Source: Circinella minor
Lineage: Eukaryota > Mucoromycota > Mucoromycetes > Mucorales > Lichtheimiaceae
DNA: 64,000 nt
Direction: 5' to 3'
Assembly (NCBI GenBank): GCA_016758965.1
Contig: JAEPRB010000017.1
Coordinates: forward strand, 124,001-188,000
Position numbers and translations under genes: made by a program. The notes under the pieces are model-generated. The model had not been told where the DNA came from, did no database searches, and was given only the letters and a program-made list of their open reading frames with translations. Shown one piece after another: positions 11,150-21,748 of this stretch (the first letter of the stretch is position 1; the number at the start of each line of letters is the position of its first letter).

Positions 11150-12971
11150 TGGCAAAGCATAACAAGACTTAATACTAGGCGGATAATAGCCCTTTAAAAC
11201 ATTTCAAAGAAACAATAAATTAATGGTCTGAAGCTTATATATGTTACACTCAATTGCTATCATTTTAATTCTCAGCACAATTGGTATCATTATTATTCGA
11301 TTCCATTCCCCCCCCCCGGACCCCCTTGAATTCGTAAAACGGGGTAAAAGATGTTTATGTGTTGTAAATACCATGTATATAAAAAAAATCCCCTGTATAA
11401 TAATAAAAAAAAATTCATTCCGTTTTTCCTTCTGTAACAAGAATTATTATTATAATAATCGATGCACGGACTTTTTCTTGTGTTGTTTTATTTGTTTTCA
11501 TCATCCATCATGAAAAAGTGAAAAATAAAATGGAACATAAACCCAATTTAGGATTAGGTTCTTTTATTCATGAGCCATACCCGTTTAGTTCCGGGTAAAA
11601 GACAACATGGATCAAGTAAATAATAGTTGATCTCAGGCACATTCAATTTATAAGTAGATATTGATAAGATCGAGGGAAAAAAAAAGTTTGGTGTGAGAAA
11701 AAAAAAACAAGTTATAAAGTCATCAATGATAATAGTAGATAGAAGAAAAGAAGAGTCATTTTTGCTGATACGTAGTCTTTTCTTTTCTTAAACATTTATC
11801 AGCAGCAAAATATAAATGTTAAAGTAACTTTAGATAATGACTTGTAATGATGTTATCCTCGTGTTGTTTAGTGTATATATAAATGGGTCATCGGAAAAAA
11901 CAATAGTATGTATACAAAGCTAAAATGTGTCATACAATTAAATTGATGATAGTTTATTTGTTACTATCATTATTATTAACTCGACAGAGTAATAATAATA
12001 AAACAGAATGAAAACAATTATAATGATCACAAGATTTTAAGATCTATCATTTGGGAAACTTTTGTGTTTCTAGTAGTGAGTCATTTTGAGAAAGTTTTAA
12101 TGAAGTCATCATGCTTTTATACTGCGGCATCATTTTTCAACAAATGAGTACCAATTAAAAAAGTAGATCCCTGTAGCAACAAAAGAAAAAAAAAATGCAA
12201 CCCTGGTCATAGTGTTTGTTATAGAAAAGATGTAGATAGATAATATTGATAATTGTTGTTGCATTAAAATAAAAGTTACCCAGTATGTATGTAAAGAGAT
12301 CTTTTTGCTATGTATGGGTATCGGCAAGTTATATGCATGAGAAGGAAGGGGAGCGGTTATTTTTGGACTATCTGTTGCCCCTAAAAAAAATAACGGTAAA
12401 CTTTTCGCTGAATTCGGACATAACTCCTAATTTAGTTGCTTGATAAATAATTTACTGGTGGCAGCTATTACACACAACTTTTTTTTTTTTTTTTAAGGAT
12501 AGAAAAAGCTGCGGCAATTTTTGAAACCCACCAAAAAAAAAAAATGATCACACACGAGCATTACACACGGACACCAATTTATTTCATATAAATACAACTT
12601 TTTTTTCTTTTTTTTTTTCCTCTTTTCAATAACATATCTTTAAATAAAAAAAAAAGGAAGCTCAATTTTTTCCTCACTTTTTTTTTAATTCTCTTTTTAT
12701 TTACATATTCAACCCAACTTATGCACTACGGTCTTATTACCTTTACAACTACGATTACTGCTGGGCACTTCGTTATCCCAGTCGGCCATCTTCTTCACCT
12801 TCTTCGACCATAAATTATATACAACTTTTTACCAAACGAACTGTCTTTTTCTCTCTCTCTCTCGTTTACAAGGGACTGTCCATACAACACATATATCAGG
12901 ACAAGTATAGCAACAAACACCTATTCGTTATATAGCAACAACAAATAAGAACAACAAACGATAAAGAAAAA
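11150..12971. other. intergenic region between retrotransposon and PRL phosphatase gene
   Basis: About 1.8 kb with no supported gene. The distal half is AT-rich. The last ~500 bp is full of T and CT tracts (for example the TCTCTCTCTC run near 12850), as expected for the promoter and 5' leader of the next gene. The short frames at 11204-11513 and 12130-12327 are poly-Lys/Phe translations of homopolymer runs. Confidence 0.7.
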
Positions 12972-13942
12972 ATGGTGAACCGTACTTATGAACCCATTGT
13001 TAAAAAACCACAACATACTATGCATTATAATAATGTTAGTCCAATGATGTTTTCAATTATTGATGATCCTATTTCGCCTGTACGATTTTTGATTTTGGAC
13101 TGTCCAACAGAATCCACTTTGGGATTTTATATCGAACAATTTATTAAATTAAATGTTCGTACCGTTGTTCGTTGTTGTCCTCCAACTTATTCTACGACTC
13201 GGTTATCAGAATATGATATTAATGTCGTAGATTTACCTTTCAAAGATGGTGGTGTGGTAAGTAAGAATTTTTTTGATAACAAAAAAAAAAAAGGCGCAAT
13301 GATGGGAATAAAAAAAAAGAAATGATCTTTTTTGATAATAACCGGATTATTTTTATTGTAATTAATTAGCCATCACCGACTTTAGTTCATGATTGGAACT
13401 TGTTGATCTATAAGATACAACAAGATATATTACATCATCCTTCATCTTCTTGTTCCATCGACAAAACTACGATTGCAGTTCATTGTGTTGCTGGATTAGG
13501 TCGAGCTCCTGTATTAGTTGCTATTGCATTAATAGAAGCGGGTATGGATGCATTGGATTCCATTGAAAATATTAGAAGTAAACGTCGCGGTGCTTTTAAT
13601 AAACCCCAAATTGCCTTTTTGGTAAGTAAAGAAAAAAACCTCATCAATCCCGTGTGCATGATGATGTACTACTCATGACCCCTTTACCCTCATTCTCGTT
13701 TTCTTTTTCCTTTTCAACTACTTCCCTTCTCTCTCCCCCCCCCCCTTTTTTTTATCTTATATATCGTGTACTTTGTGTGTAATAACTTACCTTTAGAAGG
13801 AAAGATGATTATTGTTTACTTATTTTTCTTTACATTTCATTATATTATTATTTAGGATTCTTACAAACGAACCACAAGGCATAAGCCTAATAATCCTACG
13901 TGGAGATTATCTTTAGGAAAGATGTTTAGAATGACCGCATGA
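12972..13942 (+). CDS. PRL/PTP4A-type dual-specificity phosphatase
   Basis: Exons 12972-13256, 13370-13621 and 13856-13942, all joined in phase 0, encode 207 residues. The signature HCVAGLGRAP gives catalytic Cys134 and Arg140 (C-x5-R). The Gly-Leu-Gly-Arg-Ala form, with Ala after Arg, is the hallmark of PRL phosphatases. The general-acid loop LPFKDG (Asp ~92) and the conserved CPPTYST region with the PRL redox Cys (~69) are present. PRLs act at membranes in growth signalling and bind CNNM/CorC magnesium transporters in animals; the fungal role is inferred. Animal PRLs end in a prenylated CaaX box, but this protein ends MFRMTA with no Cys. Confidence 0.92.
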
Positions 13943-14310
13943 CTGTCTTCTGATGATAATATATTATTTAATAATATTAAATTGTTTTTACATATTTATA
14001 ATAAATTATTATTACTAGTATTTTTATACTATTTTGTAAAAGAAAAAAAAAGATATGATGTAGAGATGATGTATATATTATAAAGATGTGTTTTGTGTGT
14101 GTAAATGTAGAATGTATATAATTTGACATTATTGAATTTTTTGTTTTTTATGTGTGGATACTATTTACTGTGTGCAGGAAAAAAAAACAGAGAAGAATGT
14201 TAAACAATAAAAGATAAAAATATAATAATAAAAAAAAACAGGAGAAGAAACAGGAAAGAAGGAGAATGTTATATATATATAAATGTGGAAACTGTAATTA
14301 GATAATCATT
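13943..14310. other. convergent 3' intergenic region
   Basis: 368 bp between the phosphatase stop and the stop of the minus-strand membrane protein. AT-rich, with several AATAAA-like strings (for example near 14206) that could serve both 3' ends. No gene seen. Confidence 0.65.
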
Positions 14311-15225
14311 TCAAGGAGTAAGTGAGGTATATGCTGGTGGTGGTTGTTCTGGTAACTCAACAGTTTCAGGACGAAAAAGATGCTGTTGATGATAGGATTG
14401 TTGTGATTGTAATAGTTGTTGTGATGATTGATAATGATGATGGGGAGGACGGCGATGTGGAAGAGAAGTGCCATAGATTAACATGTAATCTGCGTTATTT
14501 GTATTACTGCCACTCGAACCTTCTTCTTCTTCTTCTTGTGAACTATTGGTATGTTGACAGCAAATATGATGATGTTGTTGATGCTCTATTATATCAAGTT
14601 CTTTCGCTGAAGGTGCTGACGGTGCCGGACCGTTATTTGGAATAATTGAAGAACGTGTTATTATTATATTTTCATCATCACTATTATTATTATTATTATT
14701 ATTATTGTTCGTTATTGGAGGGAGAGATACGGGTCTTTCTGGTGGTATAGAGGGTATTGTAGATATTATAACAGTTTGCCGTTGTTGCTGATATTGTTCT
14801 AAAGTTAATGGTGCCGACTGTTCGGGCCGATTAACATTATTATGCTTATCACGAGATTTATCATTATGACTGATTACTGAAGAGTCATCTGTATCACCAT
14901 CATCATCATCGTCAGAAGAAAAATAACTGCTATTATTATTATTATTCTTTTCGTTTAAATGATTTAACGCTTTTACTGTTCTTTTTTTTCGCTTTAAACA
15001 ACAATGCCAATAAAGATAAATTCCGAATCCAAGTGTTAAAGCTAATACAAGACCACCTGCTAAAGATAACACAACTACCAAAGTACGCAATTGATTTTCA
15101 TCTCTATGAATTGATCGTACAACGGTTGATTCATCCATGATATCCTCTTTTAATGTCTCGATAGGAGTTGATGACACTATATTATTTTTTAATAATGTAT
15201 CGTTATTTGATGATAGAGTGTTCAT
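14311..15225 (-). CDS. single-pass membrane protein with PPxY motif, function unknown
   Basis: A single-exon ORF of 304 residues. A polar 47-residue N terminus lacks a signal peptide. One strong transmembrane helix spans ~48-73 (VVVLSLAGGLVLALTLGFGI), followed by CC and a KRKKR stop-transfer patch. The cytoplasmic part is low-complexity: Asn runs, an acidic DDDDDGD stretch, His/Gln-rich segments and Pro-rich patches. Near the C terminus is PPPAY, a PPxY motif that binds WW domains of Rsp5/Nedd4 ubiquitin ligases. The layout recalls fungal stress sensors or ligase adaptors, but there is no Ser/Thr-rich ectodomain as in Wsc/Mid2. Function not assigned. Confidence 0.72.
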   Translation of the reverse strand: MNTLSSNNDTLLKNNIVSSTPIETLKEDIMDESTVVRSIHRDENQLRTLVVVLSLAGGLVLALTLGFGIYLYWHCCLKRKKRTVKALNHLNEKNNNNNSSYFSSDDDDDGDTDDSSVISHNDKSRDKHNNVNRPEQSAPLTLEQYQQQRQTVIISTIPSIPPERPVSLPPITNNNNNNNNNSDDENIIITRSSIIPNNGPAPSAPSAKELDIIEHQQHHHICCQHTNSSQEEEEEGSSGSNTNNADYMLIYGTSLPHRRPPHHHYQSSQQLLQSQQSYHQQHLFRPETVELPEQPPPAYTSLTP

Positions 15226-15989
15226 TTGGGGGAGGAGGGGTTTTAAGTCGATTGTTTACTTGTAGAATTAACGGAAAGAAATAATAATAAAGAAAGAGAA
15301 AGAATGAAAAGCGAAAATACTAGTAGAAAAAAAAACAAATTACATTTATGCACTCGTCAAAAAAAAAAAAAAAGAAGGAAAAAGAAAGAAAGAAAAAAGA
15401 AGTACGATTTTTAATTTTATGATACATTTAATTGTAAAAAAATAAATAAATATATTTCCGTTAAATGAATACGTATGTTGTTAAGCAAAGGAGCATGTTT
15501 CTCTCCTTGTTCTTAGATATATATATATATATATTGAGCATAAATAAGGTTCCCTTTTTTTGTTTTTTTTTGAAACCCCAACCTTCCTCCACCCCTCTTT
15601 TCTTCGAATTGAAAAATAAAATAAAAGGAATAATATGATATATTCTATCAATCTATATATATATATATATACATATATTAATATGAAAAGAATCAACAAT
15701 CTATAGAATCCTTATATTATCATCTTCAAAATTAAAAAAAAAAAAGAAGTTTTATGAATTACATAGAAAGAAAGAGAGTTTGACAGTTTCATGCTTATCG
15801 ACTAGAAAAAACTCAAATCAAACCATATATTATTCATTATTATTACCCCTTATTTTGCATTGACCAACAACAAAAAACAAGAACAAACAATAGATATAAA
15901 TATCAATAAAATGTAGAAATAATAATTCTCTCTCTCTTTTCTTTTTAAATTGTAATTCCTCGTTATATTTATAATATAATAAATAATAG
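15226..15989. other. intergenic AT-rich region
   Basis: 764 bp of promoter-type sequence for the membrane-protein gene and the 3' flank of the SDR gene. It holds A-rich and TA-dinucleotide runs (15522-15533, 15655-15671). The small minus-strand frames here are Tyr/Ile/Leu translations of these repeats. No gene seen. Confidence 0.65.
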
Positions 15990-17158
15990 TTAAGGATCAA
16001 AGAAATCAATATGAGCGCCTGAGTCAAAAGTATTACCATGCAATAATTCCACTAATTTATTGGCTGATGCTTCCATGCTAACCAGCTTTTTCTATTTTAC
16101 ATAAAAAGTAAAAACACAATTAATTACCATATATTTCATTCAAAAAGGATCTACATCCATATAAACTTTATATACTCATTTACCTCATTAGCCATCTCAG
16201 TATATAGCTTCTTTTGATCCAAATCACCTAGTGTTTCCCGAACATGTTGCTGCATCTCATTATCAAGGGGACCAGGAGCATAAGACAATGTACGCACAGA
16301 TTCCTGCATTTTATTTTTAATTTATAAAATATAAATATACACAGAAACTATATTATTATTATCTTATTTTTAAGAGAGAAAAATATAATATATATATACC
16401 TCGTCTTCTTCTTTAGCTACAATTCGTAATAACATATCTCTTGCTGATTTACCCGTAGCATATAAACCCCAATTAGAAAAAGGTTCAACTGCTAAAAGTG
16501 ATGAAATATTAACAAGACTTAATTGAGGTGGAATCGGTTGAATAGTATCTTTTTCTACTTTTGGATGGAAAAGCCGAATAAATCCTGAACTAAAATGAAA
16601 ATTAATGTGATTGTTAACGATAACGATAATTATTCATGCCTTTTTATCTCTCTCCTTACATGAGCGTAATATAAGAAGCAATATTCATATCGATATATGA
16701 TTGAATTTCTTCTGCTTCATAATCTGAAACTGCTTTACTTAAATCACCTGTGGAACCCGCATTATTTATAAGAATAGCTCGTGTCACAACAGGAACTACT
16801 TCTTTTTGCTGCAATTCCTAAATATTTTTTATATGGCTATTAGAAGAATGAAAATAAAAAAAAGGAATTTCGCACATAAAAAAAAAAGACTTACTGTTAC
16901 TATGGTTTCAAGTGGTTTTAAAATTGTTTCTTTTGCTGCCATTGCTGAATCAAGAGACACATTTGAAATGATACGAGTAGTAATATTTTTATTTTTTTGT
17001 ATTATTTGATTGGCTACATTGTCGAGTGAAACTTGCTGACGACCTACAAGTATCATTGTTGTAGTATGATTTGCTTTGCTTGCAATAGCATTAGCAATGG
17101 CTTGACCAAAACCACGATTGGCACCAGTAATGACATAAAGTGAATGAGGCAATAACAT
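15990..17158 (-). CDS. short-chain dehydrogenase, sepiapterin reductase-like
   Basis: Five exons on the minus strand: 17158-16895, 16817-16660, 16589-16400, 16303-16184 and 16091-15990. All phases close, giving 277 residues. The NADP-binding motif TGANRGFG starts at residue 11 and NNAG is in exon 2. The catalytic set is Ser ~171, Tyr184 and Lys188 (YATGK). Exon 4 has YAPGPLD and the C terminus reads SGAHIDFFD; both are typical of sepiapterin reductase and the related yeast benzil-reductase group. Sepiapterin reductase makes tetrahydrobiopterin; substrate cannot be decided from sequence. I chose the ATG at 17158 over upstream frame extension because SDRs begin just before the Rossmann motif. 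Confidence 0.88.
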
Positions 17159-18493
17159 AGTTCCACAAGAAAAAAGAAGCGTGGTAAAAAAAAAAAAATT
17201 GCGGGGTGGAGACACATTCTTAAATTAATCCATCCTTTTATAAACTATGCATGTTATTCTCAATACTTGCCAAGGTGAAAAAAACAAATAAAGATACTAA
17301 TAACAAGCTACACAAATATGCATTATTAGCTTTATTATACTAATTATGGAATAAAAGTTATTTGTGCCAAATAGTATATTTTGACTTGTCTAGGGAACAA
17401 ATTTGCGAAAGTGAATTTGCTGTACGTACGTACTAATTTTTCTTTCGTATTTTTGCGCCAAGTATCGACTTTATCTCATTAAGAACAAAGGAAACTGAAG
17501 GCAATTGATCCTTTTCACTCAAACTTACATCTTCACTTCGAACACATATTATAGGTGTATAAGTAACATCGATTAAAGAACAGTAACCAATGCGGACCAT
17601 TATTATACTTACTTGGCCTTACCTTCAAGAATTGGAATTTTTTAGCCACTTTGTTTGAGTTATCAAGCTAAATAAACAGAACTCAAATATATTGGCATAT
17701 TGTTATGTATATCCAGAAACGTATTGATCGACTTATTTAAACCTTGTTCTTTTTCATTGATGCTTCTTTGTATATGTTGTGTCCAATCGACTCATTTTTT
17801 ATTTTTTAAGATAGGATGTAATGGCAGTAATAATAGTAGCAGACAATATATTTAAAGATTGTAAATACGAATGAGAGTACGTAATAATAATATAACTATA
17901 TCAAACCTAAAAAAGAAGTGATATGGAGAAGTATTATTAATGCAATCTAAGAATAGAATGTTAGATTCTAACAGATACATAATAAATCATGATCTCCTAC
18001 GTAAGAGAAAAAAAAAAGACAAGATGGAAAGTACAGAGTCAAAGTGGGAAGACAAGAAGAATCCTTGTACTGTAATAGGATTTGTTTCTTAGCATGGATT
18101 ATCTGGTGCAGATACGTAATTCATAATTGAATATTATCCATTCATATTGTAAGTTTTGATTATTGTTGTAAATGAAAACATGACCTTAACACCATTTGTT
18201 AGACCATAAAAAGAAAGAGATTAATGCACTGAACTATTTTATCAATATGCCGCCATATCTTTCTTTGTTATTAGCATGTCTTTGGGATCAAAATAAATAA
18301 AATTGTGTGAAAAATATACTTTTCACTACTAATGTTTTTATATTCTTAAACGATCTCAAACGACTATTATATGAAAAAAAAAAGATTGTGACATTGAGTG
18401 ACTATAGTGTTTTTTCATATAAATGATCTTTTGGATCACTAATCATGGATCCAAAGCAAGGCTTTTCGAAATGGATTCGGTTTCAAGTTTTCT
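17159..18493. other. intergenic region including the left inverted repeat
   Basis: About 1.3 kb without a supported gene. It contains the left arm of a diverged inverted repeat (17348-17404) and a TACGTACGTAC palindrome at 17423-17433. Otherwise it is AT-rich sequence. Confidence 0.6.
17348..17404 (+). repeat. left arm of a ~57 bp inverted repeat
   Basis: Begins GGAATAAAAG and ends in the 19-mer TTGTCTAGGGAACAAATTT, whose exact reverse complement is at 21435-21453. Similarity continues, with mismatches and one gap, to a GGAAT start on both arms. The arms face inward around a 4.1 kb segment, as terminal inverted repeats would. Confidence 0.55.
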
Positions 18494-18550
18494 AATCCGT
18501 AGATAATACGGATTGCTACAATCCGATCAGTTTTTAAAACTGATCGGATT
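18494..18550. repeat. double palindrome (8 bp and 15 bp hairpins)
   Basis: AATCCGTA 18494-18501 pairs with TACGGATT 18507-18514 across 5 bases. Directly after it, AATCCGATCAGTTTT 18520-18534 pairs perfectly with 18536-18550 across a single base. The arms share an AATCCG start, so the block looks like the foldback end of a mobile element. Confidence 0.75.
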
Positions 18551-18551
18551 T

Positions 18552-20388
18552 GAAATTGTGTCAATTCGATCTGGCTCGGTCTACTAAAGATCCTCCTTCT
18601 TTTCTTGCATCTGCTAGCACTACACCATCAACAACTGAAAGTAGTTGCAAACGCGCAAGTATTTTATAATACCTTGTTGTAATTAGCTGTAATGTGCTTT
18701 AGTTTACTTTTTACTACAGAGAAAAAAAAATCATTGACTATTTCGCTGGTAAAAATGTTTCACCTGTTGAACTCAAAGGAGACCCCAAAAAGGTAACCGA
18801 ATTGGTCAACATCTAGAATTAAGAGGCATCACTTTAACTTTTTCTTTCTTGGTTATTATAGTGGTACATAGATGGTATCGATATAACACACATGTTATTA
18901 AAATATCGTGAAAACACCATCAAAAAAGCCAAAAAAGGAATGTTAGAAAGATATCAAGAAGAATTGTAAGTATCAGATTCAAGAATTGAGAAAATTATAT
19001 ATAACTTATGTATTTGTTGTGTAGGTCTATAAATTTCATTTTTACCATTGATGATCTCAATGCCATCTATCCTAATTCTACTCTTGAATATGGTGTTGGC
19101 GAGAGCCTCTGGGAAAAAATGGTACAAGAATGTAGTGATCTATACCCACTACAACCATTACCAGATGGTGTTGATAATACATTAAGAAAATTTGATATGG
19201 TAATTATACTTTGTTTATTTTAGAAAGAATATATTGATAAACTAATTAAAAAATAGGCTGGAAAAACAAAATTTTCAAATTGCACCAAAATTGTGAGGTC
19301 GATGGATACAGATAGTCCAAAAGAATCCGAATGTGTCCAAGATTCATTGAGGAGTCTGTAAGTGAACACCCATTTATTCTATCTGTGTTCTCTCTTTAAG
19401 ATTTATGATATATTCAACTAATTATTTTACTACTAGTCACCCTGTCTCGCGTCGCGCGACTAAATGGCCCCTACGTCTCGGTTCAGGTCATTTAGCGGTC
19501 GTCGTCGCAAGAGGTTCCGTCTTGAACCTCAAAAGAACCTTCGCGCCTCGGAGCAGGTATGTTCAAGGCTATATAATAACTTTTTTTTTTTACCCATGTC
19601 TATCTCTTTTTTCGTGTAGAAGTTAATATAGATAATATATTTAACTGGTTATTTTATTTATTATATTTTAGAGTTAAAAAGTACTCTGCCGAGGCGTCTA
19701 AAAAATGCGATAAGTTGGAAAGCTCATTTTCCCTATCAGCAGTACGTACGTATACCCAATTTTCGTTCCATTTATGGAAGAAACTCATTTAACAACAGCA
19801 TATGGGTATACAAAATTGTTCAATTAAATATTATTGTATTTTGAAGTTGCGTGATAGATACATAGATCTGATCTTTTTTCTGGATATATATAGGACTGAC
19901 GGAAAACCTACGAGCCAAAAAGAAAAGGCAGAAAACAAAACAAAAAACACGGTTGCTTCTCCGATATGCAAGTAAATTTTGATTATGGTGATAAAATGCC
20001 AAAAGAAGCACTGGTGATTGTTGAAATAAAAGCACCACAAAAAATAAAAAATGGCAGCAGACCCGATCTTGTCAAGCTCGCCAACGAACTTAAGGATGCG
20101 TTAGACCAAATGATAAAAGATGGGCTTGATGATTCGGAAATCACAGTTGTGGGTGTTTGAATTGAAGGTATGTAAACTAAATAGCGATTTTATCAGTAAG
20201 AGCAATATTCTAAAATAGCAAAATTATAGGTTTCCGCTGTACCATTTTCGTAATGGACCTTTGGTATAACGCCATTTATCGCTTAATCCCCCTTTCTGTC
20301 TTTTATCTACCCCGAGATCGGCACAACTTCTCTTCCCCCACACATACATACCGCGCATTGTTGACTATGAAGGTATGTAAACCAATAT
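18552..20388 (+). pseudogene. broken multi-exon gene, possible PD-(D/E)XK-nuclease-like family
   Basis: A run of exon-like blocks with good splice sites: ~18718-18792, 18862-18965, 19025-19199, 19258-19358, 19437-19557, 19673-19740, ~19892-20168 and ~20230-20376. Translated pieces include DYFAGKNVSPVELKGD, WYIDGIDITHMLL, VIVEIKAPQKIKNGSRPD and YRLIPLSVFYLPRDRH. From general familiarity these resemble a family repeated in Mucorales genomes; this was not verified. The E-I-K in VEIKAP resembles the core of PD-(D/E)XK nucleases. The frame is broken by TGA at 20158 (GV*IEG), just before a good exon junction. The block entering the VEIKAP exon also meets a TGA with its best acceptor. The true start is unknown. 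Confidence 0.45.
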
Positions 20389-20798
20389 TTTGAATATTAA
20401 TTTAAATCATCTACGCATGTTCTTGTTGCGTTGGATGAATAAAGATATATTTTATTAGAGCCAATTGTCTTGTGTACTTGTACTATCTAATAACAGGAAT
20501 CCAGCAATTTGTGTGGGATAGGTTACAATAGCTAACCGCATATGAATTTACTCTCCAAATACAAGAATCCAGTTACAACAAACGCGAGTTGTTGCCATGC
20601 TTTCCACAAAGAAAAAGACCGTAAAACGGTTCGAGATGATTATAACATCAAATCGTATGGGAGACCAACAAGTCATCTTAAGCCTTAACTGTTTTGTTTT
20701 TTCTTTAAAATACTTTTTTTAAAAAGTGTGTGTGCAGAGGTGACTGTAAAAAAATCACTGAACTGATTCCTGCAGGTCGAAAACTGTTGGAAATATAA

Positions 20799-20878
20799 GA
20801 GCATCCCCCTCAGAATTAGTCCCGAGATTTAAATTTTACGCGTTTTAGCGATTCATTTGGCGAGTCCGTTGGGGATGC
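20799..20878. mobile_element. 80 bp MITE candidate
   Basis: Starts GAGCATCCCC and ends GGGGATGC, giving 8 bp perfect terminal inverted repeats (GCATCCCC/GGGGATGC) offset by two bases on the left. The direct repeat ATATAA flanks it at 20793-20798 and 20879-20884, as a 6 bp target duplication would. The ends resemble those of PIF/Harbinger-like MITEs, but the duplication length does not fit that superfamily, so it is left unclassified. Confidence 0.5.
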
Positions 20879-21434
20879 ATATAATACCTATGATATTTTT
20901 TTTATTAATAAAGATATTTATCCTACCTCATATTAAATAAAGAGTAATTTAGTATATTTGTATTTTTGATGTTTCATATCTGTTATTTTTATTATTATTA
21001 TAATGTTATAATCTATTGATCTACAACAGAAATTGCAGTACGTAATAATTTTTTTTGAGATCATACGTAACATATAGGTGCTGCGCAAGCAAATAATACC
21101 TTACTCATAAATATTGTTCATTGTTCAAGGTATTCACCTCATAGATGAAAGCTCGCCATCGACTGTCAAGGTACATGAGATGGGGTTTTGGTTGATTACT
21201 AGAGTCGTGATAATTTATATGAAGACACCTGAGCTTTGGAGACCCACACAGCGAATAATAATAAAAAATATAAATAGACATTAGAAGACCTGGTTTTCCA
21301 GCCATAATTTATATATATACTTTTTCTCTTTATTATTTTAGTATAAAACGTTTTACTTATTTCCTACATAACTCCAGAAAATATTTTGATTGAGTGACAA
21401 AAGTTTTTATCTAACTGGAAAGTACACTAATACT

Positions 21435-21490
21435 AAATTTGTTCCCTAGACAACGCAAAATCTTTTATGGATAAAGCAAAATTTCATTCC
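21435..21490 (-). repeat. right arm of the ~57 bp inverted repeat
   Basis: Reverse complement of the left arm at 17348-17404, with a perfect 19 bp core at 21435-21453. A TACGTACGTA palindrome starts at 21491, directly outside the arm. Confidence 0.55.
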
Positions 21491-21748
21491 TACGTACGTA
21501 CTGGTCCAAACCTATTCCTACTTGGTACAAATTAATTTAGAAAGCAGAAGATGCTGTATGTAGTCGGTTTTTATTTTATATGAAATAGATTCTTATTATT
21601 CAGTTGAAAAGAAGTACGTCGTTAATATATACAATAATAATATAAAATAGGAACAGAAAAAATTATACAGAAGAATGAATGAATATGGGTATCAAGAATG
21701 TTGTTATTCTATTCAAATGAATTGGAAAGTGTATATGTTAAATATATA

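Larger units (their letters stand above)
20389..21748. other. intergenic region with a MITE candidate and the right inverted-repeat arm
   Basis: No intact gene. Possible remnants of further exons lie at 20457-20500 and 20540-20690. Two frames are open over the second, so it may be decayed coding sequence. Contains the 80 bp MITE candidate and the right arm described separately. Confidence 0.55.

Noticed and set aside
11204..11513. Overlapping frames on both strands downstream of the retrotransposon
   Set aside because: Lys/Phe/Ile-rich translations of homopolymers with no domain, splice partner or promoter support.
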